From positions 1 through 35,483 of IMG/VR virus record IMGVR_UViG_3300025674_000155: a stretch of 35,483 nt of DNA. The stretch is one strand, 5' to 3'. How positions within the stretch are numbered: the first letter of the stretch is position 1; the number at the start of each line of letters is the position of its first letter. The DNA comes from a virus. Both the position numbers and the translations under genes were made by a program. Of the stretch, positions 15,611-23,018 are shown one piece after another. The notes beneath the pieces were generated by a model. It did no database searches. It was not told where the DNA came from and saw only the letters and a list, made by a program, of their open reading frames with translations.

Positions 15611-15987
15611 TGAAAACTAAAAAAGAAAAAATTGACAGAAAAACAGTCCGTGAACACTTAGGGTTAGATGCAATGAAACTGACACCAAGTGACTACTTTG
15701 ATTCTAAAATTAATTATAAATTCAACGAAGCAAAGTTACTCGACGAGTTTAAAGTATATGTTGACTCCACTTACGATGCACACTATGCCAGTAATAATTT
15801 TCAGGCAACTGAATTTATTGTTGATGGTGGTCATGGTATGGGGTTCTGTATTGGTAATGTACTGAAATATGCACAGCGATATGGCAAAAAAGGCACCCAT
15901 GAGGATGCCAGAAAAGATTTGTTAAAAGTTTTACACTATGGTCTTATCGCCTTATCCGTCCACGATTCATCTCGTCCCACCGAGTAG
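15610..15987 (+). CDS. DUF3310-like protein (125 aa)
   Basis: Coupled to the SleB gene by TAATG. The C-terminal half resembles the DUF3310 (SaV-like) phage family: an FQATEFI strand/helix, then MGFCIGNVLKYAQRYGKKGTHEDARKDLLKVLHYG, which fits the GNVxKYxxRxxxK...EDLxKAxxY pattern. DUF3310 proteins are common in phages and of uncertain function; some are thought to interact with nucleotides. The N-terminal 50 residues are basic and probably unstructured. It is the last gene of this plus-strand operon and faces the convergent minus-strand gene. Confidence 0.72.
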   Translation: MKTKKEKIDRKTVREHLGLDAMKLTPSDYFDSKINYKFNEAKLLDEFKVYVDSTYDAHYASNNFQATEFIVDGGHGMGFCIGNVLKYAQRYGKKGTHEDARKDLLKVLHYGLIALSVHDSSRPTE

Positions 15988-16003
15988 GGACTTTATAATT
16001 ACA

Positions 16004-16073
16004 TTGGTCTGCCATATGCACATTATGGAATAACATTATAATCATTATAATTATCCATGCAATGACAGACCAA
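16004..16073. repeat. Long inverted repeat between convergent genes
   Basis: TTGGTCTG (16004-16011) and CAGACCAA (16066-16073) are exact complements. Pairing extends inward through CAT/ATG and TGCA/TGCA with one mismatch and one bulged base, giving about 15 paired positions around an AT-rich loop. It fills the 93-nt gap between convergent genes, so it may be a bidirectional terminator or RNA-stabilising structure. There is no T-run. The loop is rich in TTATAAT-like repeats. Confidence 0.6.
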
Positions 16074-16080
16074 AATAATA

Positions 16081-16566
16081 TCATCCTCCGGATACAGCCA
16101 TTATCATATAAATAAATGCTGCTGCCATTGCTCCAACTGCAAGAATGATTGTAATTCCTTGAGTGACTGCGTCTGACATTTCTTTTGCTTTACGTGCCTT
16201 TTCTTTCTTAGCCTGTAATGCTGCTTCCTTTGCTTCACGTATCCGTTTTGCTCTGAGGTCTACGATTGACTGCCATGTACCGACACCAAAACGATTATCA
16301 ATCATAACACGCATTTTTTGCATTTGCTCTTGAGCTAATTTGGCATCGATAACTTCTTGGGCGACTGACTTGATACCAAGTTGATCACCAACACCATGAC
16401 CTGCTTTTGCGGCACGTGCTTTTTGACACTCTTCCTCTCCTTTAAAGAGGTCTTCGATTGTATCACCAATCTCACTGATATCCTTTACGGTATCAATGTT
16501 GCTCTTAATAAAGTCCGTTGCTTGTTTGACAAGTGCAATACCTGTCAGCACTTCTGCGACTACCAT
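16081..16566 (-). CDS. Unknown membrane-anchored protein, possibly virion or lysis related (161 aa)
   Basis: Minus-strand gene with a Shine-Dalgarno-like TAAGGTAG upstream of its ATG. The 161-aa protein has an amphipathic N-terminus (EVLTGIALVKQATDFIKSNI), a charged coiled-coil-like middle rich in Lys/Ala/Glu (REAKEAALQAKKEKARKAKE), and a C-terminal transmembrane segment (ITIILAVGAMAAAFIYMIMA). I do not recognise the family; the layout suits a tail-anchored virion or lysis-associated factor. A TATAAATA on the minus strand at 16630-16637 could be its late promoter. Confidence 0.72.
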   Translation of the reverse strand: MVVAEVLTGIALVKQATDFIKSNIDTVKDISEIGDTIEDLFKGEEECQKARAAKAGHGVGDQLGIKSVAQEVIDAKLAQEQMQKMRVMIDNRFGVGTWQSIVDLRAKRIREAKEAALQAKKEKARKAKEMSDAVTQGITIILAVGAMAAAFIYMIMAVSGG

Positions 16567-16629
16567 TTCGATCTACCTTAAATAAGGGTTAGATATATGT
16601 CAAGGGAAAATATAGCTCACTTTCAGTAA

Positions 16630-16637
16630 TATTTATA
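16630..16637 (-). promoter_or_regulatory. Candidate late promoter on minus strand (TATAAATA)
   Basis: Read on the minus strand, this is an exact TATAAATA, the T4 late consensus. It lies 64 nt upstream of the ATG of the minus-strand gene at 16566. It directly abuts the -35 of plus-strand early promoter P8, so the two are divergent. Confidence 0.5.
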
Positions 16638-16666
16638 TTTACAATTGATGCAAAATGTATTATAAT
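16638..16666 (+). promoter_or_regulatory. Early-type promoter P8 (before BMP-family gene)
   Basis: TTTACA (16638-16643), 17 bp, TATAAT (16661-16666), with ATG-TAT before the -10. The last T of the -10 is also the first base of a TATAAATA (16666-16673), so a late-type element may overlap it. The leader contains AAAGGAGAA before ATG 16702. Confidence 0.82.
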
Positions 16667-16701
16667 ATAAATAAATTTTTAAAATCAAAGGAGAATGATT
16701 T

Positions 16702-17715
16702 ATGAATAAATTTTTAATTGCTGCAGCAGCAGTAATGACAGTAGCGTGGGCAACGGTTGCTCAGGCAGATCCGTTTAAGGTTGGTTTCGTATATGTGGGA
16801 CCAGTCGGCGATCACGGTTGGACATATATGCATGATAAAGGCCGTCAGCAAGTTGAAGAACACTTTGGTGATGCCGTTGAAACTATCTTTGTTGAATCAG
16901 TACCAGAAGGACCAGATGCAGAACGTGTAATGCGTAATATGATTGCAGAAGGTGTAGATATGATCTTTACCACATCATTTGGTTATATGGAACAAACTGT
17001 AAAAGTTGCCAAAGAGAATCCTGATGTACTCTTTGAACATGCAACTGGTTATAAAACTGCACCAAACCTTTCTGTATATTCCTCACGTTTTTATGAGGGT
17101 CGTTATGTACAGGGTGTGATTGCTGGTCATATGTCCAAAGCAGGTAAGGCTGGTTATATTGCATCATTTCCAATTCCAGAAGTGATTCGTGGAATTAATG
17201 CATTTTATCTTGGCGCAATCTCTGTAAATCCAGATTTTGATATTGATGTTGTATGGGTAAACACATGGTATGATCCACCAAAAGAAGCAGATGCAGCAAA
17301 AGTTTTGATGGCAGCAGGTGCTGATATTATTACTCAGCATACAGATTCTCCTTCACCATTGGCCGCGGCCTCTGCTAATGGCATTAAAGGTTTTGGTCAG
17401 GCATCAGATATGATTCAGTTTGCACCTGATACTCAGTTGACTGCTATTCTAGATGAATGGGGACCTTATTATATTGCTCGTGTACAAGCAGGAATTGATG
17501 GCACATGGAGTGAAACCAATACTTGGGGTGGTATGGATACAGGAATGGTTGATATGGCGCCAATGACAAATATGGATCCAGAACTTGCTGCACATGCCGA
17601 GCATATTGCACATCACATTAAGACAGGTCACTTCAAACCTTTTGGTGATCTTGACGATGGGGCACTTGCAACCATGATGGAATATGTTGACGGATTGGAT
17701 GCAGCAAAACCCTAA
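16702..17715 (+). CDS. BMP-family ABC-transporter substrate-binding protein
   Basis: The 337-aa secreted protein belongs to the Bmp/Med/PnrA group of periplasmic binding proteins, whose studied members bind nucleosides or purines. The signal peptide covers about residues 1-22 with cleavage after AQA; there is no lipobox Cys, so it should be a free periplasmic protein. Family features are KVGFVYVGPVGDHGWTYMHDKG, MIFTTSFGYMEQ, YKTAPNLSVYSSRFYEGRYVQG, ADIITQHTDSPSPL and ILDEWGPYY. The gene is full length and A+T-rich like its neighbours, so it is long resident. No permease or ATPase is nearby, so it would have to use a host transporter. It has its own promoter. Confidence 0.9.
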   Translation: MNKFLIAAAAVMTVAWATVAQADPFKVGFVYVGPVGDHGWTYMHDKGRQQVEEHFGDAVETIFVESVPEGPDAERVMRNMIAEGVDMIFTTSFGYMEQTVKVAKENPDVLFEHATGYKTAPNLSVYSSRFYEGRYVQGVIAGHMSKAGKAGYIASFPIPEVIRGINAFYLGAISVNPDFDIDVVWVNTWYDPPKEADAAKVLMAAGADIITQHTDSPSPLAAASANGIKGFGQASDMIQFAPDTQLTAILDEWGPYYIARVQAGIDGTWSETNTWGGMDTGMVDMAPMTNMDPELAAHAEHIAHHIKTGHFKPFGDLDDGALATMMEYVDGLDAAKP

Positions 17716-17716
17716 G

Positions 17717-17724
17717 TATAAATA
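17717..17724 (+). promoter_or_regulatory. Candidate late promoter (TATAAATA) before tmRNA
   Basis: Exact TATAAATA two nt after the BMP gene stop and just before the tmRNA acceptor piece. A start about 7 nt downstream (near 17731) would coincide with the apparent 5' end of the tmRNA precursor. That position makes it a credible promoter for the tmRNA and possibly for the following cassette. Confidence 0.5.
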
Positions 17725-17729
17725 GAATT

Positions 17730-17962
17730 GTTCGATGAAGCAAATCGAAAGGTAAACTGGACGGGGGTGCGATACCCCCCGCCTCCACCATAACATTATG
17801 GGGGCGAAATAGGATCGACAGGTATTGAATAGAGATGTGGAGAACAACGGCTGATCGCGTAATAGATCAATTAAGTAAATGCAAACGATAACTTTGCACC
17901 TGAGATGCGCCTAGCGGCATAATCTCTGGGCCCGCCGGAGCCTCGAAACAGAATCCGGCAAC
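17730..17962 (+). ncRNA. ssrA: Circularly permuted (two-piece) tmRNA
   Basis: The 3' acceptor piece comes first: a GGGGG TGCGATA CCCCC T-arm (17763-17779) and CGCCTCCACCA (17780-17790) including an encoded CCA. After a 9-nt spacer the coding piece begins with GGGGGCGAAATAGGATCGACA (17800-). GGGGGCG pairs with CGCCTCC to form a 7-bp acceptor stem with G3.U70, the alanine identity pair. The tag frame follows at 17881-17922, with a GAGAT/ATCTC stem around its stop and a terminal GCCGGA/TCCGGC hairpin (17934-17959). tmRNA rescues stalled ribosomes and tags proteins for proteolysis. This permuted order is typical of alphaproteobacteria. Outer ends are approximate. Confidence 0.93.
17881..17922 (+). 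other. tmRNA tag reading frame, ANDNFAPEMRLAA
   Basis: The resume codon GCA at 17881 opens a frame encoding ANDNFAPEMRLAA and ending in TAA. The ANDN start and the LAA end match tmRNA degradation tags; the C-terminal LAA is what ClpXP recognises. The FAPEMR middle is unusual to my eye and may be phage-specific. Confidence 0.9.
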
Positions 17963-17976
17963 TTTATGGATTTGAC

Positions 17977-18489
17977 ATGTTATTTTATTGGTACATTTTT
18001 TATTTTATCTTTGCGACAATCGGCGCAACATTAGGATTGCATAGATATTGGGCTCATAGAAAAGGCTCTAGAAATATCTGGTTTGAATGGATATCGTTAA
18101 TCTGTGCATTAATAATTGGCGTTTATAAACCCATAAGCTGGATAGGAATTCATAGACTACATCACAAATACAGTGATACCGCAAAAGATCCACACTCACC
18201 AAAATATCAAGGCTTTTGGAAAGTATTTTTATCTAGATGGGAAGGTCACATACCTTATCATTTGGTAAAGGACTGTGTAAGAAATCCTAGAATGAGATTC
18301 TTTCAGAGGTATGGCAAATACCTTATTTGGCCTGTAATTATTTTTTCTCCGTATACAATCATTCTAGGATATATTGGAATAGGAATATTAAATACTGCGG
18401 GACATTCGAATGGGCCAGCTAATCACTGGTGGATAAACATATTGGCACCATTTGAAGGGAATCATAAGGATCACCATGCAGGTTTATGA
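17977..18489 (+). CDS. Compact fatty-acid (acyl-CoA) desaturase
   Basis: The 170-aa membrane di-iron desaturase contains all three histidine boxes in order: LGLHRYWAHR, IHRLHHKYSD and GNHKDHH. Hydrophobic segments flank them (IFYFIFATIGATLG, WISLICALIIGVY, LIWPVIIFSPYTIILGYI). Bacterial acyl-CoA desaturases are usually 250-320 aa, so this is unusually short and ends soon after box three. It would introduce a double bond into membrane fatty acids. It begins 15 nt after the tmRNA with only a weak ribosome site, and the next gene starts inside its last codons. It heads the oxygenase cassette. Confidence 0.82.
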   Translation: MLFYWYIFYFIFATIGATLGLHRYWAHRKGSRNIWFEWISLICALIIGVYKPISWIGIHRLHHKYSDTAKDPHSPKYQGFWKVFLSRWEGHIPYHLVKDCVRNPRMRFFQRYGKYLIWPVIIFSPYTIILGYIGIGILNTAGHSNGPANHWWINILAPFEGNHKDHHAGL

Positions 18490-19474
18490 TATAAAAGGAG
18501 AATGTCCTCAGATTATAAAGGATATATTCCATGATGAGATAGAGTATATTGCAAACAGTGATTTACAATTAAAAGAAAATTATTCAATTACAAGATTAAA
18601 ATTGGATTCAATGATTTCCTTTGATGTTCTTATCGATGATGAGATGGACCTAGTTTGCTTTGGTGGATTACAAAAGATTAATGATGAAATTGCTAGAGTA
18701 TCCTCAAGACATTATATGTCACAAAAGTATATAAAGACTTGGAAACAAGATAGGTTTAGGCCAAACTGGCAGTATCTTGTACCAAAGCAAATTCAACACG
18801 CATATGATTTGGGATACAAGGGTTTATTTTGGTCTGCACACATCTACAAGAAAAAGTCTCTGTTTGATCTTACATGTAAGAATGCCGAAGAGTTTACCGA
18901 TATAAAATTTACACCTCTGTCTGGGCTATATAACATATATGGTGTAGGTCAAAGGGTGTGTCAGATTGGTGACCATGAATTAGGTTTTGCAAAAGAGAAT
19001 ATCTTTATGAATGATGATTATTTTTACCAATACAAAGATGAGCTATACACCTTGTTGAATAATCCACCAGCCAATGTAAACGTAGGTGGTTGGTTAGATC
19101 ATGATTCTGGTCTCATTGATATTGTAGAACTTGAATCACATCCCATAGTTAACTACCTTGGTAAATACTTTGATGACATAAAAAAAGTTATGGTTGGTAA
19201 AACAAAAGGTGGAGTAATACCACCACATCAAGACCAGAGTGAACGAGATGATAACATGCACATGAAGATTAGAGTAGACGGAGACTGGTCTAGTTTCTAT
19301 GTGCAAGATAAAACATACGGATGGAAAACATATTTCCCGAATACGGCAAACATAGCAATATTTGATAACGAAAAGAATGTGCATGGGGTAGACACAGATG
19401 AGTTTTTAATTCTGATACCCTATGGTAAATTGAAAAGAGAAATATATGAACGAGTTGATACAGAAAGTCGCTGA
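18476..19474 (+). CDS. 2OG-type oxygenase-like protein with N-terminal GNAT-like region
   Basis: 332-aa protein starting at ATG 18476 (AAGGA five nt upstream). The C-terminal third has a cupin-type Fe(II)/2OG core: PPHQDQ gives H251 and D253, MHMKIRVDGDW follows, and NVHGVD gives H303, then FLILIPYGK. The N-terminal ~170 residues, with an EIARVSSRHYMSQKYIK stretch and QIQHAYDLGYKGLFW, loosely resemble a GNAT acyltransferase fold; this half of the call is weak. A two-domain protein would be unusual. It overlaps the desaturase by 14 nt and the next gene by 29 nt. Confidence 0.65.
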   Translation: MQVYDIKGECPQIIKDIFHDEIEYIANSDLQLKENYSITRLKLDSMISFDVLIDDEMDLVCFGGLQKINDEIARVSSRHYMSQKYIKTWKQDRFRPNWQYLVPKQIQHAYDLGYKGLFWSAHIYKKKSLFDLTCKNAEEFTDIKFTPLSGLYNIYGVGQRVCQIGDHELGFAKENIFMNDDYFYQYKDELYTLLNNPPANVNVGGWLDHDSGLIDIVELESHPIVNYLGKYFDDIKKVMVGKTKGGVIPPHQDQSERDDNMHMKIRVDGDWSSFYVQDKTYGWKTYFPNTANIAIFDNEKNVHGVDTDEFLILIPYGKLKREIYERVDTESR

Positions 19475-20270
19475 AGAAGGAATTGTAGTACTCAAAAATC
19501 AGCATATGTCTGACGAAGAGTTCTACCAGAAAAATCTAACCTGGGGTAAACACCAAGCATCTGGCATCCATGCATGTCACGAAGATTATCCTATCATATT
19601 TCGCGTTACAAATAAAAAGTTACCTAACGGCAAACAAGGACTGTTTAGTCGTGGTTTTTTAGATTGGCACTGTAATAATATGTTCTGTGTGGATCCAGAA
19701 GAAGTTGTATGTCTGTGGGGTAAAAAGGTAATCAAGAATGCTCCTACCATCTGGGCACATTGTACCAATATGTACCGAGACCTACCAGAAACTTTGAAAA
19801 AAGAATTGGATGATGTTTGGGTTACAATGTCTAATATCCATAACATCAAAGATGGTGGTCGGATCTATACCGGCGCAGGTGATCTTGATATGGAAGATGT
19901 AATCAAACTTGATAAGTGGAACTTCCGTACACGTGAAGGATTAGAAGCAGGGCTCTTTGATCCAAACCTTAGTGCCAAACAATTAAAATCAGGTCGATAT
20001 CTAATCAAAGTAAAAAAGAAGCTTGTGAGGATTCACCCAGTGACCAGAGAGAAAGTTCTATACTTCCCATTCGGTCATATGTCAGATTTTCCACATAAGG
20101 ATGAGTTAGTCGAACGACTGATGCAACCACAATATATCTACACCCATGAATGGGAGGAGGGTGACATCGTGTTCTCGGATCAACTTATGACAATCCACAA
20201 GCGTGATGCCACACTTGATACAGAAGAGAAACGAGAACTGTACAGGACTACTTTTTATTATGATGTATGA
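19446..20270 (+). CDS. TauD/TfdA-like dioxygenase homologue with HxN triad variant
   Basis: The 274-aa protein follows the TauD/TfdA plan: an N-terminal EGIVVLKNQHMSDEEF (gVvvl..q.Ls.ee.), then LFSRGFLDWHCNNMF where the metal-binding HxD is expected, TIWAHCTNMYRDLP, and a C-terminal EGDIVFSDQLMTIHKRDA...YRTTF with distal His251 and Arg. The proximal motif reads His75-Cys76-Asn77, so the usual Asp ligand is Asn. That change could weaken iron binding or indicate altered chemistry. It overlaps both neighbours (29 nt and 11 nt). The family is clear; activity is uncertain. Confidence 0.8.
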   Translation: MNELIQKVAEEGIVVLKNQHMSDEEFYQKNLTWGKHQASGIHACHEDYPIIFRVTNKKLPNGKQGLFSRGFLDWHCNNMFCVDPEEVVCLWGKKVIKNAPTIWAHCTNMYRDLPETLKKELDDVWVTMSNIHNIKDGGRIYTGAGDLDMEDVIKLDKWNFRTREGLEAGLFDPNLSAKQLKSGRYLIKVKKKLVRIHPVTREKVLYFPFGHMSDFPHKDELVERLMQPQYIYTHEWEEGDIVFSDQLMTIHKRDATLDTEEKRELYRTTFYYDV

Positions 20271-20859
20271 TTATTTTAGATCTGCTAGGAAAAAGCAAAG
20301 AGCATCTCATTTAAGATATTTTCTAATGCACATGATGTACAAATACGGGTTTGACTTTGATACATATATTGATATTGGCGCATGCAATAGTGTTGAGTTG
20401 GATCAATACTGTGACTTATTTGATAATGTGGTTGCATTTGAGCCTAATCCAGAAGCTACCATTACACCTAGGGATAATCTGATACTGCATCAAAAGGCAT
20501 TATCTGACCTAGAAGAAGTCCGTAGTTTCCACATTGACATGACCATACCACATTACTCTACTTTGAACAGATGGGAAATGGACAAGTATATCCCAGAAGG
20601 TCACGATTGGAAAATCATGCAAGTCACTACAGCAAAACTTGATGATTACGAATTAAAGGCCAGTTGTATAAAAATTGACACAGAAGGTGAGGATGATGCC
20701 GTCGTGCGTGGCGCGTACAACACTATAGCAGAATGGAAACCTATACTTTACCTTGAGTTTATGAGCCAAGAAACAGAACAATTACTTATAGATATAGGGT
20801 ACACAGTTGAATATTCATCATGGATAGACAACTTTCTAATTCACGAGGATTACATATGA
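20260..20859 (+). CDS. FkbM-family SAM-dependent methyltransferase
   Basis: The 199-aa protein matches FkbM methyltransferases: motif I TYIDIGACNSVELDQY, acidic strand VVAFEPNPEA, ALSDLEEVRSFHID, TTAKLDDYELKASCIKIDTEGEDDAVVRGA and WKPILYLEF. Such enzymes O-methylate sugars or polyketide hydroxyls, and in bacteria often modify surface glycans. ATG 20260 or 20263 overlaps the TauD-like stop. The stop overlaps the next start as ATGA. Within this cassette it could cap hydroxyls created by the oxygenases; that is inference. Confidence 0.87.
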   Translation: MMYDYFRSARKKQRASHLRYFLMHMMYKYGFDFDTYIDIGACNSVELDQYCDLFDNVVAFEPNPEATITPRDNLILHQKALSDLEEVRSFHIDMTIPHYSTLNRWEMDKYIPEGHDWKIMQVTTAKLDDYELKASCIKIDTEGEDDAVVRGAYNTIAEWKPILYLEFMSQETEQLLIDIGYTVEYSSWIDNFLIHEDYI

Positions 20860-21476
20860 TTGATATGGTAAAAATTATTGATGACATTCCGTCCTTTCAG
20901 GATGCTTGTCAGGTATGTGCAGAATATGGAGAACTTGATTTAGAATTAGACTTAAAAAAAGTTACACAGGAAGAGGTTAACACCGTGCCTTTACAGACAT
21001 GGCACCAAGATGGCTCTCATGTTCGGTACTTTCCAAAATACAGTGCATTGTGGTGTGAAACAGCAGAGGAAAATGCACCCATTACTCAAATTATATCTAC
21101 TCGACTGCCAGATGTAATAGCTGAAAAATATCAAAATGAATCTGTGGTGATGGACTTTAAAAAAACAATCGATGAAGGTTCATTCTTTAAATTTAAAAAG
21201 GCTTCACACGCAAGATTATATGCAATGAAGGCCAATAAAACCCCTATGTCCTTAGTAGAGCAAGATGAAAAAGGATGGTTTACAAGGTGGTGTCCTTTCC
21301 TAAAAGATGCAGAAAAATATAAAGATCTTGAAAATATTATCTTGGCCAGAGATATCACAAGTATTAAATGGAAACCAAACAGACTTATAATAATGGAAAA
21401 TAAAGCTACATTACATAGACGTAAGCCTGGAACATATAATGGAGACAGAGTACTGTGGAGAGCCTATATAAGGTAA
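20856..21476 (+). CDS. TauD-like Fe(II)/2OG dioxygenase with intact triad
   Basis: 206-aa protein beginning at the ATGA overlap. QTWHQDGSH provides His50 and Asp52, RYFPKYSALWCETAEENAPI fits the TauD strand after the metal motif, and ATLHRRKPGTYNGDRVLWRAYIR provides His187 and the Arg pair for 2-oxoglutarate. The complete facial triad predicts a working hydroxylase of an unknown small substrate. It is shorter than TauD (283 aa). It is coupled to the SGNH gene by TAATG. Confidence 0.82.
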   Translation: MIDMVKIIDDIPSFQDACQVCAEYGELDLELDLKKVTQEEVNTVPLQTWHQDGSHVRYFPKYSALWCETAEENAPITQIISTRLPDVIAEKYQNESVVMDFKKTIDEGSFFKFKKASHARLYAMKANKTPMSLVEQDEKGWFTRWCPFLKDAEKYKDLENIILARDITSIKWKPNRLIIMENKATLHRRKPGTYNGDRVLWRAYIR

Positions 21477-22045
21477 TGATCATGGGGGCAAGTAACGCCG
21501 TCAATGATGATAAAACTTGGGTTGATTATCTTTCCTGCGATAACTATACCATACATAATGCAGCTGTAAGAGGAACATCTTGTGATGTTCTAATAGATCA
21601 ATGGGAGCAAAACAAGTGGTTTGCACCTGATCTTGTTTTGCTTGATACACCACCTCTTTTTAGATTTCATCTTTTTGATATTGCAATAGGTGGACTTGGT
21701 AAAGATGTTTTATATACAGACTGGTTAAAAGAATCAAAGCTTTATGCTTGGTATAAAAAGCAGTGGCCTTATAGAACCAGAGAATCGTTTGATATTGTTG
21801 TAAATTCGTTAAACGATGCCTTGAATGATACGCACAATAGAAGAGGTATGGAAACTTTATATCGCAGACAAAGACAGCACGTTGATCACTTAAAGTTATT
21901 GACCCATGTTATTGAGTTACCTCAACCTAATGGTGATCTTGACGAATTGCATTATACAGAAGAAAGACATCAGGAAATAGCAGACATAGCAGAGACCATT
22001 ATCAATGAACAAATACGCAATGAACTTGTATTACACACATCTTGA
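21476..22045 (+). CDS. SGNH/GDSL-like hydrolase
   Basis: The 189-aa protein opens with IMGASNAVNDD, where the Ser in the GAS turn would be the SGNH nucleophile (block I). NAAVRGTSCDVLIDQW looks like the block II Gly region, VLLDTPPLFRF stands at the block III position, and DELHYTEERHQEIADI supplies the Asp-x-x-His pair of block V. Members hydrolyse O-acyl esters on lipids or glycans. No signal peptide, so cytoplasmic. The start was chosen at ATG 21476 because it overlaps the upstream stop and places the nucleophile near residue 6. The next gene begins inside its 3' end. Confidence 0.7.
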   Translation: MIMGASNAVNDDKTWVDYLSCDNYTIHNAAVRGTSCDVLIDQWEQNKWFAPDLVLLDTPPLFRFHLFDIAIGGLGKDVLYTDWLKESKLYAWYKKQWPYRTRESFDIVVNSLNDALNDTHNRRGMETLYRRQRQHVDHLKLLTHVIELPQPNGDLDELHYTEERHQEIADIAETIINEQIRNELVLHTS

Positions 22046-23018
22046 TATCAATTATGATTCTGAATTATTAATAAAAGAGTCAAAGATTGCATCTTATAAA
22101 CCATTTGAAAGTGGTTATAACAATGGAACATTCTTTGCGTATGCACCAACTTGGCTACAAGGCCGCATAACAAACTTTGATAATTTTCCGGAAATTAAAA
22201 GACTTACTGAGTATATAGCTCACAAGATTAATTCGTCAGATGTCCGCCCAAGATTTTATAAGCAGGAAGCCAATACCGCAGTTCCTATGCACAGAGATCA
22301 AAATACAAAGTGCTGTGTTAATATAGTCCTATCCGAGAAAGCAGCTCCAATAACTTTTGAGGACATAGGTGATATAGATTATAAATGTGCTTTGTTAAAT
22401 ATTACCCAAAGTCATGAGGTAAAAGAATATCCTGAAGAAAGACTGCTCTTAAAATTTTCAATATTTGATGTTGATTACGAAGATGCTGTGGAAAGATGGA
22501 CCAGTCCTGTGATCAAGATTGATCAAGGAGTTGATGTCGAGAAAATTCTTTTAGAAACAAGTATAATAGACTACGATGGCCAAATATGTTTACAAGGAGT
22601 AAAAGGTAATCTTGACCCTCATCTTGGTATAGGTTGGTCTGGAGGTTCTAAAAGTTGGGAAAGACCTCAGACACATTCATATAAATCTCACGAGTTTGAT
22701 CAAAGCATATTTGACTGCAATTACACCAATTCAATATTAGAAAAATATGGTATGGTTCACACTAGACTGATGGACGTAAAACCAAAAAGTTGTTACTCGT
22801 ATCATACAGATATTAGAAAAAGATTGCATATACCACTTGAAACAAACGACCATTGTTGGTTCATAATTGACAAACAGTTACACCATTTGCCAGCTGATGG
22901 TTCCGTTTATTTGGTTGACACAATGTTGCCACATACGTTTATAAATTGCGGTTCAGAACCTAGAACACATATAGTGTCTCAGTCAATAATCAATCCAAAT
23001 TTATTTAATTTATCATGA
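22005..23018 (+). CDS. Tandem-domain 2OG-type oxygenase (two HxD...H cores)
   Basis: The 337-aa protein contains two consecutive double-stranded beta-helix-like cores. The first has PMHRDQNTKCCVNI (H96, D98) and TQSHEVKEY...RLLLKF (H137). The second has YSYHTDIRKRLHIPL (H267, D269) and MLPHTFINCGSEPRTHIV (H310 plus Arg), close to the aspartyl/asparaginyl beta-hydroxylase pattern. Two complete triads in one chain are unusual. ATG 22020 is an alternative start. It overlaps the SGNH gene by 41 nt and is 3'-overlapped by the minus-strand oxygenase gene by 40 nt. Confidence 0.75.
   Translation: MNKYAMNLYYTHLDINYDSELLIKESKIASYKPFESGYNNGTFFAYAPTWLQGRITNFDNFPEIKRLTEYIAHKINSSDVRPRFYKQEANTAVPMHRDQNTKCCVNIVLSEKAAPITFEDIGDIDYKCALLNITQSHEVKEYPEERLLLKFSIFDVDYEDAVERWTSPVIKIDQGVDVEKILLETSIIDYDGQICLQGVKGNLDPHLGIGWSGGSKSWERPQTHSYKSHEFDQSIFDCNYTNSILEKYGMVHTRLMDVKPKSCYSYHTDIRKRLHIPLETNDHCWFIIDKQLHHLPADGSVYLVDTMLPHTFINCGSEPRTHIVSQSIINPNLFNLS

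Noticed and set aside
16107-16114. TATAAATA inside the minus-strand gene
   Set aside because: Lies in coding sequence on the strand opposite to the gene with no plus-strand gene close downstream.
17449-17847. Minus-strand open frame spanning the BMP gene end and tmRNA
   Set aside because: Antisense to a clear binding-protein gene and to a structured RNA; composition is not protein-like.
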